Part shown: one piece after another, positions 1 through 11,352 of the stretch | How the letters are laid out: each line of letters starts with the position of its first letter | How positions within the stretch are numbered: the stretch's first letter is position 1 | Source: Vitellaria paradoxa | Taxonomy: Eukaryota; Streptophyta; Magnoliopsida; Ericales; Sapotaceae | Length of the DNA stretch: 64,000 nt | Direction of reading: 5' to 3' | Assembly (NCBI GenBank): GCA_019916065.1 | Contig: CM034241.1 | Location: forward strand, 16,593,228 to 16,657,227 | The notes under the pieces: model-generated | Databases searched by the model: none | Seen by the model: only the letters and a program-made list of their open reading frames with translations | What the model was told of the DNA's origin: nothing | Made by a program: the position numbers and the translations under genes

Positions 1-690
1 ATTAAGTGGGAGTTCATGACTTCTCCAATCAAGCATCTTGCCCATGTGGCTTTGCCAGTCATGATGGCGCCTAATAGCGTCACCTGTTCCACAGTAAGGT
101 CGGTCGTCCGCTTCTGTAAAATTAGCGATGATACAGAGATAATGTCGAGAATCTGATATTCATCTTTCAAGTCTTGTTGAGGGTAGGTTGCCCCAGTCTA
201 TGGGCTGTTGGTCCTGCTAATTAGGGGAACAATGGCCGAACTTTGGTACTCATCCTCGTAGTGGTAATCTAGTTTGGAACAACAGGAAGCTGCAAGATGG
301 TGCTGAAATACGCGGGCCTGATTATAAAGTCCCTTCCTTGTAAGTTCGACAAGATATGAGGCCCGTCACGATAGAACTGTATCTCCTTCAAGTTGGAGTA
401 GAACTCACGTACAAGCTCTTCACAGGCCTGCCCCTCCTGGATTAGGAATGTATGCCATCCCCGTCACTTAAGCTCTCGAACTGTACTGAGACTGTGAATT
501 GCGTAGTCTTCAAAGTCAAGGAAGCGCTCAACGACGATAACTTTCTTGCAGTAATAGTCCATATATTTTTTTTATGTGTCCTCTCCATCAAATCTCTGCT
601 GATCGTATGCAATCTTTTTGCCAACTGCCTTATTGGCAAGATGTTTGATACACCTACCGATCAAGGATGCCATGTCTGTAGTAAACCCAA
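1..690 (-). pseudogene. REFY-type putative plant transposon protein, degraded fragment running off the left edge
   Basis: On the minus strand a conserved reading path begins near 690 and runs off position 1. It carries the block RGWHTFL, then LVREFYSNL (codons around 388-420), then a stretch ending IIRPAYFSTILQLP, and later LTVEQVTLLGAIMTGKA. The order matches the third-ORF protein of the Athila element at 18374-19753 (RGWAHWV, YVREFYSN, then the LPFGG region). This family is usually annotated as putative plant transposon protein or envelope-like; its biochemical role is unknown. In-frame stops (one after GEDT, one before RGWH) and a frameshift near 270 show it is dead. The host element is not visible, because the rest lies outside the window. 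Confidence 0.55.
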
Positions 691-1962
691 ACCAAAAAAA
701 GGGACAAACATGTTTAGTAGTTGTAGCAAACCCAAGTGTTTAGCAGTTGAAATGCACAATATATTTACGCATACAAATTCCATGTGGGGCATGAAATGAT
801 GTATAACATCACCTTTAGAAATTGGCAGATAGGTTGACGTGGATGATGGAGTAATGAATCGATTCAACAATATATATTTTTTTTCAAAGCAAGTGGTTAG
901 CATCACATTTTTACATAAACGAGCCAAATTTAGCATGTACCTAAGCAAAAAAAGAAAAAAAAAAACAAAAAATAAAAAAAAGGAACGGCGAAAAATAGTG
1001 TCTGAAAAAACACATTCAAGTTTGGAGGCTTTTCCAATCCTATGCTATTTTAAAATAAATGTTGAATTTTGGTCCATTTTCTGATTTTTAGTCCTGCCAG
1101 AAATCAATGTCTAGAATGGTGAATTGTATTGGATCGATTAATAAATGTTTTGTTGTTAATTATGGACTCTAGTTCATTGTAAGAATAATTAGTTATACGA
1201 AGTGAAACGATTTGTCCAAATATTTATAAACTATGATCAAACTGTTAGAACAAAAATGCATTGCATCATAATATAAATATTAAATAAGTTTAAACCCCAA
1301 TTAATGAATGTGGTAAACACTATTTTCGTTCGGAAGGATGAAAAAATTTTTTTAAAGTAAATGTAATTTTTAAAATAGTTATGATAATATAATAAAAAAA
1401 TATAAGAATTAATTATAAAAAATTATAAACTATTGTAATGTAAACTAAATATTTCTCCGTGTGCATTAACAATGGTGTGACTCCAGTGAAACAAAGTAGC
1501 ATATATGTTGCATTCCTCATTTTCTTATTTATTTATTGTTTTTTTATGTTAAATCTCACTTTCTTTTATATATTTTACTTCGTAAAATCTTAACTCCAAG
1601 GAAATCGTAAAGGTATAGCGAATTTGCGAATAGCATTTCCAATAGAGGGAAAAAATGTAAAATAACTTAATAATTTAAAGCAAAAATTGCATTAACATCA
1701 CTTGATTTTAAATACAAAATATAAAAAAATAATATTGGGCATCGGTAATTCCACAATTTATCCTTCTCCATTAAAAAGAATTTATTGAAATGGAATTTGA
1801 GAGAAAATAACATACTTAATTTCAATAAATCGTAGATAACTGTAGCTACTTACATAAGTAAATATTTATGGATAAAATTAAAAATTAAATATTTTTTAAT
1901 AACTTATGTGTTGAAGTTAGATAGTTAAAAGGTTTGCAAGAAAATCTATTAGAGAACTATAG
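691..1962. other. AT-rich intergenic stretch, no gene seen
   Basis: Low-complexity AT-rich DNA with A-runs near 950-985 and no coding potential beyond short chance frames. I see no terminal repeats or domain remnants here. Confidence 0.6.
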
Positions 1963-2193
1963 TAGGTGTTTAAACAGTTAGGCAATTAATTTAATTATTT
2001 TTCGTAAATAATTATATGAAAATTTACCAAACACATACATATGCACTTTTTTCCTAATTTGTCCAATTGTGTTCTAATTTTCCTTTATTTTTTATAAAGA
2101 TTTTCCTTTATTTTGTCCAAAGTAACACGTGACAATATCAAAAAAAATATTCGAAAAATAATTTAATTCGGCGACTTATCAAACGCACCTTAA
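1963..2193. mobile_element. possible small MITE
   Basis: The left end reads AGGTGTTTAAACAGTTAGGC and the right end, read inverted, AGGTGCGTTTGATAAGTCGC. This is an imperfect terminal inverted repeat around 230 bp of AT-rich non-coding DNA. No convincing target-site duplication is visible, so this is tentative. Confidence 0.22.
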
Positions 2194-4062
2194 AAAAAAC
2201 AAAAAAAAAAAAGAAAAAGAAAAAAGGAAGTCTTTGACGTGTAACAGGGTATGAAAAACCAATTGCAAGTCATTGCCTTACAATGACTGCTTCCTGAATT
2301 GCTTTGTGTCCTCTATTTCCAACTTGGAAGGATCACAAAAGTTATGTAACCTAGACGGTCTACACAATCACTCTCACTTAGTTTTTCAGTAATCTAATTT
2401 GTTTTTTCTCCCGAAAGAGACAATCATTGTGAACGAGTAAAGTTATCTGCATGTATCATTCTAAACTAACAATGCAAATGTGATGAGGGAAAGGAAAAAA
2501 TTTTCATATTTTTAGTTTTCAAAGTGAGTAGACATTAGTAGTACAGAATCAATGACAAATGCAGTAAGAAGAGCGGACAGCAAGAAGTTGACGAATGGCG
2601 AATCAAACCGTAGTCGGAAAATGTACAAAATGTGGACAACAAAATATGAAATCAGTTTATAATTGAAGTAATGGGAAACTTACCTCCTTCGATTAAACGG
2701 ATTGGATACCCGAAATCACCCTGGACGACGGCCGCTGCACTGGATGGGAGGAGGTGGAGGTTTAGCGGGTAGGGGAGGAGGGTTGAATGAGGGCTGGAGG
2801 AGAGGTGGAGACAGATTTCGGAATTGCCGTGGGTTTTGTACACAGGCCGTGGGAACGGTCACCTGAATTCGTTCCTACGGTTTAATTGGCAGGGGACAGC
2901 TTCAAGTGTCGGAGTTTTGACTCGTAGTCCTTCGTTCACGAGGCGAGCCTTTTTTTTTTTTTTTTTTGAGATCCCCATAAGAGTGTTAGAACGGTTTGCA
3001 TGGAGTCCGTTAGAACAAAATTCGGTCTGCCCGATTTGTTTGATGTTGACATCATTCTCGCTGTTTTTCTCGTCTTTTCAAGCAAAAAGTAGGATTTTTT
3101 TTTAAATTAGTGGAGGTGGGAATGTATAAAGTGTAATAGAGATTTTTTGTGTTTTATAGGGGTTGTTAGAGTTTTATTGTGTTTTATTTAGTTTTGGCGC
3201 ACCAAACGGTGCTCAAACGAGCTAAATTTGAATTCAAGGAAATTTGGTTCAATAAACTAAATGAGAACTTACATAGTTTATAATATTACAATATATTAAA
3301 TTATCATATTTTTCACATTTTATTTACTAGTTAGGTTTCACGTACGTTATACGAGTTTTATAAACTTAAAATAAAAAATAAATTTATATCAGTATTTTTA
3401 TCTTTTTTCTATATTAAATTGTTTTTTAGTTTCCCACATTTGAGAGAGAATTTCAAAGTGGAAGAACTAAATCTTTGATGGTTTATTAAAAATTCAAATG
3501 AATATGAAATCTCATATAATGCATGTCCTGTTTACATTATTTCATTTTACTTGTTAGTTCACAAAATAAAAAAAAAAATATCAATATATTATACAATTTT
3601 GTGACCATAATGATTTTTACACAAGTTTATTAACAACATTACACCTAAATCTCTAGTTACAGAAAATTAAATCAACCTATAATGTGCAATACAAATTCAA
3701 GATTTTACTAATTTTGAATTAATTTCATTGCAACTATAGAAGATTTTACAAAAAATAATTCTCATAATCTAATTACTGTAAGATTTAATAACCAAAATTA
3801 TTGTCTTTATTTTGGTCTTACCACTCTTGAAGTCATCTCCGCCAATATTATACTTTGTGGCCAAATCAATTAGCCTTCATATATAAATAGAACTCTTTGT
3901 ATAATCCAAATTTTTCTGTCAAGATTTTTTTTTAGAGGAGCCTAATTTGACAAGAAAGGTGACCAATTAGTAAAAAGCAATCTCATTTCCTTAATAAAAT
4001 ATCTAATCGTGTTCATTTCATACAATCAAATAAAAATAAAAAAGAAAGAAGAGGGAAAAAAA
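2194..4062. other. intergenic; one weak exon-like patch at 2656-2843 (minus)
   Basis: Mostly AT-rich spacer. The exception is a GC-richer patch at 2656-2843. Read on the minus strand it is open (Pro/Ser-rich, then QGDFGYPIRLIEGG) and is followed by a GTAAGT splice-donor-like sequence. I do not recognise a family, no ATG opens the frame (it begins at GTG), and no second exon was found, so I do not call a gene. A T-run lies at about 2950-2968. Confidence 0.3.
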
Positions 4063-4088
4063 TGAGAGAGAAAGAGAGAGAGAGAGAA
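4063..4088. repeat. (GA)n microsatellite
   Basis: Short run of GA dinucleotides broken by a few A insertions, within purine-rich DNA. Confidence 0.85.
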
Positions 4089-5000
4089 GGTCTGTTTTAT
4101 TATCTAGCTTTTAATTAACTTGGGACAAAGGTATTATGTGGGCTTCCATTCATGAAAGAAATATTTACATGAATGCAAGTTGTGAGATATAAGATTGAAG
4201 GAGAAATCTCATTGTAATTCTCATTATTAAACAAATTAGTATTAATTAATATTAGCAAATAATTTTAAATTATAATGATTTGAGATGTTGTGACTATCGA
4301 ATGTCTTTTATAAAAAATAAAAGAATTAAAAAATAAAAACAACCTTGTGGAACTTGCTCTTTTTTGGATTATGTGATCAAGTTGTTGGCATGTAAACCCC
4401 TAGAACAATAATGAAATTCAAACTCAACAAATAAAATCAAGGCAATCTATTTACTGAAAAAACAAAGTACCGCAAATAGTAATTTGACAAGAATTGTATG
4501 TATATGTCTATTAATCTGTATGTATAGAAACCAACATACTTAGATCCAATAACCAAGATAGCAACTTTTCCAAGAAAATAAAGAAGAATAAAAGAAAAAA
4601 AAAAAAGAAAAACAAAGAGTTAACCTTGGACATTAGACGTGTCACCAGTCTCCAATCTCCGGTGGTATCTGCCAGGAAGACGCTTGCCTTATAGCGAGAT
4701 GTTTGACGATCGACAAAGGAGGAGGATGAAGAGGAGAAGTAGATACTTTATGGGTTGAGAGAGGTTTTGATGACCATGAGAATGCTGAGTTAGGAAGTGG
4801 GTCTAGAGAGAGGGGGGAGGTACGTGGGTGAGAAGGAGGGTAGAGGTGGAGATGATGAGAGAGAGGAGGCAGTAGAGAGAGAAGATAGCCATGTTTGGTT
4901 TGTGGGAAATGTTGGATGAAAGTTTTTGGTTTATTTTTCTAGTGGGGAAAGCTTTTGATTTATTTTTCTAGTGTGGTTTTGTGTACGTGTGCAACGCAAT
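4089..5000. other. intergenic, partly purine-rich; no gene supported
   Basis: 4640-4900 is GA-rich and less AT-biased than its flanks, so it could be a degraded exon or promoter of a minus-strand gene. I see no recognisable domain or consistent frame. Confidence 0.4.
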
Positions 5001-5163
5001 GGATTACAGTTACAAAGATGTAAGGTTTCACCATTGATTATGGATTAAAGTTGAAACCATTGATTATGGATTAAAGTTACCGAGATGGGAGGTGTCACCA
5101 TTGATTAAGGATTATAGTTACAAAGATGAGAAGTGTCACCCTGGAGTCTCAGCATTGATTAAC
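5001..5163. repeat. 41-bp minisatellite, four degenerate units
   Basis: Units start at about 5001, 5042, 5068 and 5109, each opening GGATTA(C/A/T)AGTT and most ending ACCATTGATTA. Lengths are 41, 26, 41 and about 55 bp; the second unit has lost its middle. Confidence 0.7.
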
Positions 5164-5755
5164 TATTGATTAGGGAATCCCAACATTAATTAGGGAAGAT
5201 GAAAAGGAGCTGAGTTTGACAGAAGGATACAATTGAATTTGATTGAAATTAGGAGGGTATAATTATCTAGAAAACGTTTTTTACATAATCAAACTTGTCA
5301 TAGTAGTATAGATTTAGATATTCTGTTGGTCTTTAATGTTTATTTTGATTCAAAGATCATTTTATTTTTGCTATAAATGTGTAATATTTAAAATTTTTTC
5401 GACTAGTGAAAAACACTTTATTAATTATCAAGTACGTTAAAAGTTGAAATTTTATTTATCATAAATATCAAATATTTTTTATAATAGATATTATTTGATG
5501 AAATATCAATTTAATGATATTAGATAAATTATTTGATTTTTTAATATTAGATATAAATGAGTTTCAAAGAGTTAAGCCAAATCTTAATATTTTTTAACGA
5601 GCCCATCTCAAGCTTAAGCTTTCAAGATCCTACCAATCCCATGTATGGCTCACATATGAGAAATATGTGATAAGCTAAACCTATATACAACAAAATTTGA
5701 CTCAATTTTGTTAATGTATATACAGTAAATCTTTAATTTAGTTAAACATATTTAT
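5164..5755. other. AT-rich left flank of the LINE, no gene seen
   Basis: Spacer leading up to the LINE target-site duplication. No coding potential and no similarity to the second LINE copy, which places the LINE insertion point at the 5' edge of that older copy. Confidence 0.5.
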
Positions 5756-5767
5756 AGAAAACCCTTA
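5756..5767. repeat. left target-site duplication of the LINE
   Basis: AGAAAACCCTTA occurs here and again at 25216-25227, directly after the LINE poly(A). A 12-bp duplication is normal for target-primed reverse transcription. Confidence 0.8.
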
Positions 5768-5833
5768 GAACAAAATGTGTGAAAAAGAAAAATGAGAGCT
5801 TCTCTCTCTAGAATTTTCTCTCTCTAAAACTCC

Positions 5834-8007
5834 ATGGCCGAATCACCTTCTATCTCTCCTACATTAAAAGCTCTCTTGTCTCTAATTTCATCCTCCTCCG
5901 TATTAGTCCAAAGCAATGTTCCTCTTAGTTCGGATGGGGCAAATGAAGGTAAGTTATGTTCCATAGCCACGAGTTCTAGTAAGAATGCCAATGAGAAGCA
6001 AGATGAAAGCCTACAAAAAGAAAGTATAGGGCTGGATGAAACCTCATTGCAAGTTTCATCCTTCTCTATTCCTTCTCTCCATTGTCAACCTTTGAAGGAC
6101 GAAGAAACGATCATAAAGGCTGAATGCACTCGGGAAGGTACAGTCCAAGATGAGAACCCCTCAAGGATTTCATCTTCTTCTACTCCATTTCAACATGGTG
6201 AACAGCAAGATCCTCAAAGCAAGTCTCTATTGCAAACCATTGACAAGTTGCGAGCTGAGATTGAAGTGTTGAAAAACTCCTATAATGGAGAAGGGCTGGT
6301 CACCCGTGGGGCAATTAGTTCCAGCAAATTTGAGAATCCTAGAGAAGAGCAATGGAATCAAAAGAAGATTGATAGATGTAAGTCTCCTCTTAGTGCCACA
6401 TCTGATGCAATTCCCTTGTCAAATACACACTCGGCTTCCAGCCTACCCGTAATGAAGAAGATGATGCTCCATAACTCTTATGGACCTCATGTACCTGATC
6501 CTTTAGTCCTCTACCCGGTTAATACCAATGTCTAAGAGTTAACCCCACATAAGTTAACTTCCCAATTACCTATACAACCTGCCATGGACCAGCACACAAC
6601 TACCAACACTCCTACCTCCGTGCAATGCCCATCCCAGCCGGTTATTGACCCCATTAGCCCGCGAAAACCACTCCATTCAAATCCCACAAATCAGCCACCT
6701 AATCTTTCACCTTCACCCGAACCAAAAAACCAAAACCACTTAGTTAATGAAATCAAACCAGAAATGAAACCAGCTGAAGTAAGTAACCTACCAAAGCCTA
6801 CATGGGCACAACTCTTTACTTCCAACCGTGTTAAAACAAATGGGTCAGTGCTCAAGTATATACCTCCTCAAAATACCCGTGGCAACTCTAAAGCACCGGT
6901 CTCCTTTTCATCAGAAGAAGTTGCCAAAGACTTGAAAAAATGGGACAATGCTATAGTAGGCCATGTGATAGGTGCAAAACCTCCATACATGCTGATGGAG
7001 CAATACATTGAGCGAAGGTGGAGAGCTTTTGGTCACATTGATTTGTTTATCCTCAAAGTTGGTCTTTTCATCTTTAACTTCCAAGATGAGGAAACAAAAC
7101 TCAAGGTTTGGAGTTGGGACCTTGGAGCTACTATGACAAACCTCTGATTTTAAGACCATGGTCTCCCAATGAAATTTATGATAGATCAAGCCCCGAAACT
7201 CTACCAATTTGGATCAGATTTCCTCACCTAAAGCTCCACCTATGGTCGGCAATGTCATTGAGCAAGATTGCTAGTCAACTTGGTAAGCTAATGTTCACGG
7301 ATAGAATGACTGCTCAAATGCAAAGACTCTTTTATGCAAGAGTATGTATTGAAGTGGATAAGCAAACAACATTCCCCTCCTTTGTTGAAATTGAGGATAT
7401 CAATGGAGTGGTGTATCAACAACCAGTGGAGTATGAATGGATCCCCACAATCTATGAAGGTTGCAAACAATTAGGCCATAATATTGGTCAATGCTCTAAG
7501 AATGTTACCCAGAAATGGAGACCGGTAGCTAAACCCAAAGCAAGTGCTAACCAGCAAGCATCCAATGAAGCTGAGTGTTCCACAAATTCCAGCCTTGATG
7601 ATTCAAGGAATAAAAATACTACCCAACCTCAAGCCGAGAAGACTCCAAGTAATATGGAAAAACACAAGTCCCTAATGTTGCAAGAAGCTGATGCTCAACC
7701 TATTTGCCTAGTGGAATTACATGAAGAAGCTCCACTCAAAACCACTCCATTAGCAATTCAAAAGCCTAAAACCAGCCATGAGGATACCTTATTGTTGCAG
7801 CACATAGAAGAATTTTCAGAATTGGCAAGTGATGATGAAAAGGATTGGCCTTCAACTCCTTCCTATGATAAAAAAGGTTTGGAATTTGAAATGAATTCTG
7901 ACTTCCAGCTTTCAAAGACCCAACATAAGAAGCAAAGGAAAATGATGTTTGCTGTTGAGAGAAAGGAAAAAGACACTACAAGCCAAGTCCTCGGGTTCCT
8001 CCTCTAA
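5834..8007 (+). pseudogene. LINE ORF1, nucleic-acid-binding protein (DUF4283-like plus zinc knuckle), broken
   Basis: ORF1 of plant L1 elements binds the element RNA. The path starts at ATG 5834 with a Ser-rich segment and a short coiled-coil-like stretch (LLQTIDKLRAEIEVLK). It meets a TAA at 6533-6535 and continues in the same frame through the ATG at 6584. The DUF4283-like core spans about 6800-7400 (PTWAQLF, later PLILRPWSP and LPIWIRFP). A frameshift near 7108 separates the two halves. Near 7455-7500 the zinc knuckle reads Y-x2-C-x4-H-x4-C, so the first cysteine is lost. An acidic, low-complexity tail follows to TAA at 8005. Whether the 5834-6535 segment is a real N-terminal extension or a separate upstream ORF is uncertain. 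Confidence 0.75.
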
Positions 8008-8013
8008 ATCCAA

Positions 8014-9511
8014 ATGAATTTTGGAGCTTGGAATGTAAGAGGCCTCAATTGGCCCTTAAAACAAGCTGAAGTTAGGAAATTGATCAAGAACTCCTCCTTC
8101 AACCTAGTTGGCCTTCTTGAAACCAAGGTACAAAGTTGTAATGTAGAAAAAGTTTGTAAGTCTATAAACCCTTCCTTTTGCTATGTGGGGAATCACTCTA
8201 ATGATACACCTGCTGGAATTTTGATTTTGTGGGATCCTTCAATTGTCAAAGTTCAAGTTATTGCAAGCACTAGTCAATCAATCTTTTGCCATATTGCTCA
8301 CCATGCAATTTCAATAGAATTTTTTGCAACTTTTGTATATGCCTCAAATGATATGGCAACTAGAGAGCTTTTGTGGAAAGACCTTCAAGCTAATTATGAC
8401 ATGATTGGGAAAGCTTCTTCATGGATCATCTTGGGTGATTTCAATGTAGTCAAAGATGAAAAAGAGAAGAGATGAGGTAAGGGTATTGACAAAAATGCAG
8501 TGAATAGCTTTAATTCATGCCTTGAAGTTATTGAAATGGTTGACTTAAGATTCTCTAGGTGTTACTATACGTGGAGCAACAAACAAGAAGATGGAAGTAG
8601 TATCTTTAGCAAGCTTGATAGAGCACTTGTGAATGAAAAATGGCTTAATTGCTTTCCAAATTCAGAAGCATTCTTCCTAAATGCTTGTACTCCGGATCAT
8701 AGCCCAATTGTTATAAACATTCGGCCCAATGCCTCAACCGGTAAGAAGCCTTTCAAGTTCTTCAATTATTGGTCAAAGAACAAGGAGTTTTACAAAGTGG
8801 TAGAGGAAGCATGGAGCATAAGAGTTTCGGGCACCCCTATGTTTAAGCTAGCATCCAAGCTTAAGACACTTAAGGAGTCTCTAAAGGCATTCAATTTCAA
8901 GCACTATGAAGGGATCTCAGTCAAAGTCAATGAAGCTAAAGCCAAGCTTGAAGCCATTCAATATGATTTACAACTAAAGTCTAGCCCCAATCTCCTTGAA
9001 GAAGAAAGCAAAGCTCTTAAAGAATACCTACACCTTGCTCAAGCTGAGGAGGCTTTCTACAAGCAAAAAGCAAAAGATAACTTGATAAGGCTAGGAGGCC
9101 AAAACACTGCTTACTTTCATAGAAAAGTTAAGGGCCATTGTTCAAGAAACAAGATTCTTTCAATCCAAGATGATCTTGGCACAAGGATTGAAGATTATGG
9201 TAAGGTCAAAGAATTTTTGTTGATTACTACAAGAGGCTTTTGGGAACACCCTTTCAATATCCGCAAGATGCAAAGGCATAAGTGGAAAGCATCATGCATA
9301 CATCCTTGCCATCACAACTCTTAGATTCTCTAGAGGAAGAAGTCTCGGATGAGGAGATAAAAGCCACTCTTTTCTCTTTGCCAAGTCATAAAGCTCCAGG
9401 GCCTAATGGATACACTTCCCATTTCTTCAAGAAGACTTGGAACATTATTGGGGAAGATTTTACAAGTGCTATCAAGTCTTTCTTTAGTTCAGGTAAGTTG
9501 CTAAAGATGAT
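8014..9511 (+). pseudogene. LINE ORF2, 5' part: endonuclease and start of reverse transcriptase
   Basis: Starts with ATG 8014, 6 nt after the ORF1 stop and in the same frame. The APE-type endonuclease shows its signature blocks: AWNVRGLNWP at the start, LLETKV, LGDFNVV, then LDRALVN and TPDHSPI, which supply the catalytic Asn, Glu, Asp and His. A TGA at 8473-8475 interrupts it. The linker runs to about 9215, where a frameshift in a T-run moves the frame; a TAA follows at about 9277. The reverse-transcriptase block SHKAPGPNGYTSHFFKK begins near 9385. The gene is then cut at 9511 by the Athila-like element. Confidence 0.85.
9507..9511. repeat. left target-site duplication of the Athila-like element
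   Basis: ATGAT here and at 22978-22982, immediately outside the TG...CA ends of the LTRs; five bases is the expected length for gypsy elements. Confidence 0.95.
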
Positions 9512-11022
9512 TGATTGGACATCAATTGTTACATATTTATATATTCAAATTACACTTGCACACATCATAAAAAGATATAAAATCTATGTTTTGTGCAGAT
9601 TTCATCTCCATATCTCCAAAGTGGAATATGTGTTGATTTCCATCACAAAAATAAGAAATTAAGCTACATTGAGGATGTTGAGAAGAAAGCATGCTGCACA
9701 ACACATCAAAGGATTGAAGCTATTTCAGAAGAAGAAGAAAATTCAGTTGAAATCAATGCAAAGAGATCAGAATCACTATTCTGGAAATTTCTACAGCAGA
9801 TGATCATATTCGAATATGGTTTTACTGTATTCGAATATAAGTTTCTTCACAGCAACGAATTCCATGTGACCCCAACTTCTCCATGTGATGTAACCTGCAA
9901 TCCAGGGAGGGCAAATCAGTAAAAAAAAGATATAGGAGAAAGAAGGAGCCATCATGAGGACTACATTCGGTTAGAGGAGAGAGAAGGAAGAGAGAAGGAG
10001 GGGGAGACACACACGGAAAAACAGAGAACATTCGGGGAGAGAAATTCAGTTTTTGTAGAGAGAGTTTTGGAGAGAAATTCATTGAGAGTTTATAGTTTTA
10101 CATTTGAATTTCAATTCGGCATTGGAGTTTTTGGGATTTATATTTTGAATTCATTTCAATTTCTGTAATCAGATTTTCAGTTCTAAATCCATTAAACTTT
10201 CATTTTCAGATTGAAATGTCTTCAATTCAGATTTTCATTTCTGTTTTTCTTCTTTTTAACATGCTCGGCTAAGTCTTCTTGGGCCAAGGCAAGGGTAATG
10301 CCCTTCCAATGAATCTCAAGTGGCCGAACTTCATGAATTTACTTTGAGCTCTTATGGTTATCAAGTCAATTTGCAGCTGGGTGTCTTAGAACTCATTGAT
10401 TCAAGACCCAATTAACCCAACTTTGTATATCCTATTGTTGAGTTCATAGGTGTTGCTTAACTTAGAACTCACATGACATTGTTGTATGTGGGTTGCTAGA
10501 ATTAGAACTCCTATTGTCCTTAAAATAGGTTATGCACATTGAGTGTTTAATCCATGGTTTGTTTCAATTGAAATTAATTTCTTCAAAAATCAGTACAAAT
10601 TGATTTGGTAATTTATAAACTCTTGGCACTTGAAATTCATTCGGATTGGTATTAAACTTGCCTTGCTCAACCTTTTTTTATCACTTAATCTTTTAGTTTA
10701 AATTCACTTTGCTTTTGGAAAACTAGTTCAAAACCATCAACCAACCAAATCAGATTTTAATTTTCTGTTTCACATTTTTTTTGTGAGTTGTGTTTTGCCA
10801 AATTAATCTCCATTAGAGTCATTCACTTCATTACTCCCTAGATCCCTGTGGAAATGACCTGGGACTTACCAGTTATTTTGTGCTTCAACCACACCTTGCA
10901 CTTGGGAGAGAACTTGTCTTGATTTACCTCACTTAACATTTTTTTCTTAAAATTTGAATTGACAATCTGAATTTTCATCTGAGCTTTTATTATGGAGTGA
11001 GGTAATTAAGTAAGAACAAGCA
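9512..11022 (+). repeat. 5' LTR of the Athila-like element
   Basis: 1511 bp, TG...CA, near-identical to 21467-22977. It includes two ATTCGAAT palindromes (about 9805-9838), a GA-rich block at 9955-10075 and a conserved 3' half. No clear TATA box could be chosen. Confidence 0.97.
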
Positions 11023-11029
11023 CAATTTT

Positions 11030-11046
11030 TGGCGCCGTTGCCGAGG
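11030..11046 (+). other. primer-binding site, tRNA-Asp type
   Basis: TGGCGCCGTTGCCGAGG lies 7 nt after the 5' LTR. It is complementary to the 3' end of plant tRNA-Asp (including CCA) except for one G-to-A difference. This primer and spacing are typical of Athila-type elements. Confidence 0.88.
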
Positions 11047-11352
11047 ATCTTTGAGAAGCAATGGTGTTTTGAGTTTTTGGAGCATTAACTAGCAGTACAT
11101 CTCACCACCATTTTCAACAACAGAGCTGCTTAACTTGTTGGGTAACTTTGTTTCATCCCTATTTCTATTTCTTTTATAGTCTTGGTTGTTAGTTTAGTTT
11201 TAGAACTGTTTGCATCTGAATCCTGAATTTCTGATTTGAAACTATTTCATCTAATATTCGAATACTGCTGCATTTCTCTGCTGTAAGCTGTAGTTGCAAT
11301 TCTCTGTGAATCAGTAGATGAAATTGTGGAGTTAGGAGGTTAGATTGGAGTT

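Noticed and set aside
452..1084. Plus-strand open frames opposite the REFY fragment and across the A-rich run
   Set aside because: They lie opposite the conserved minus-strand path or run through poly(A)-derived Lys stretches; no family resemblance.
9822..10082. Minus-strand open frame in the 5' LTR (repeated at 21778-22038)
   Set aside because: Antisense of a GA-rich LTR block present in both LTRs; Ser/Pro/Phe composition follows from the repeat.
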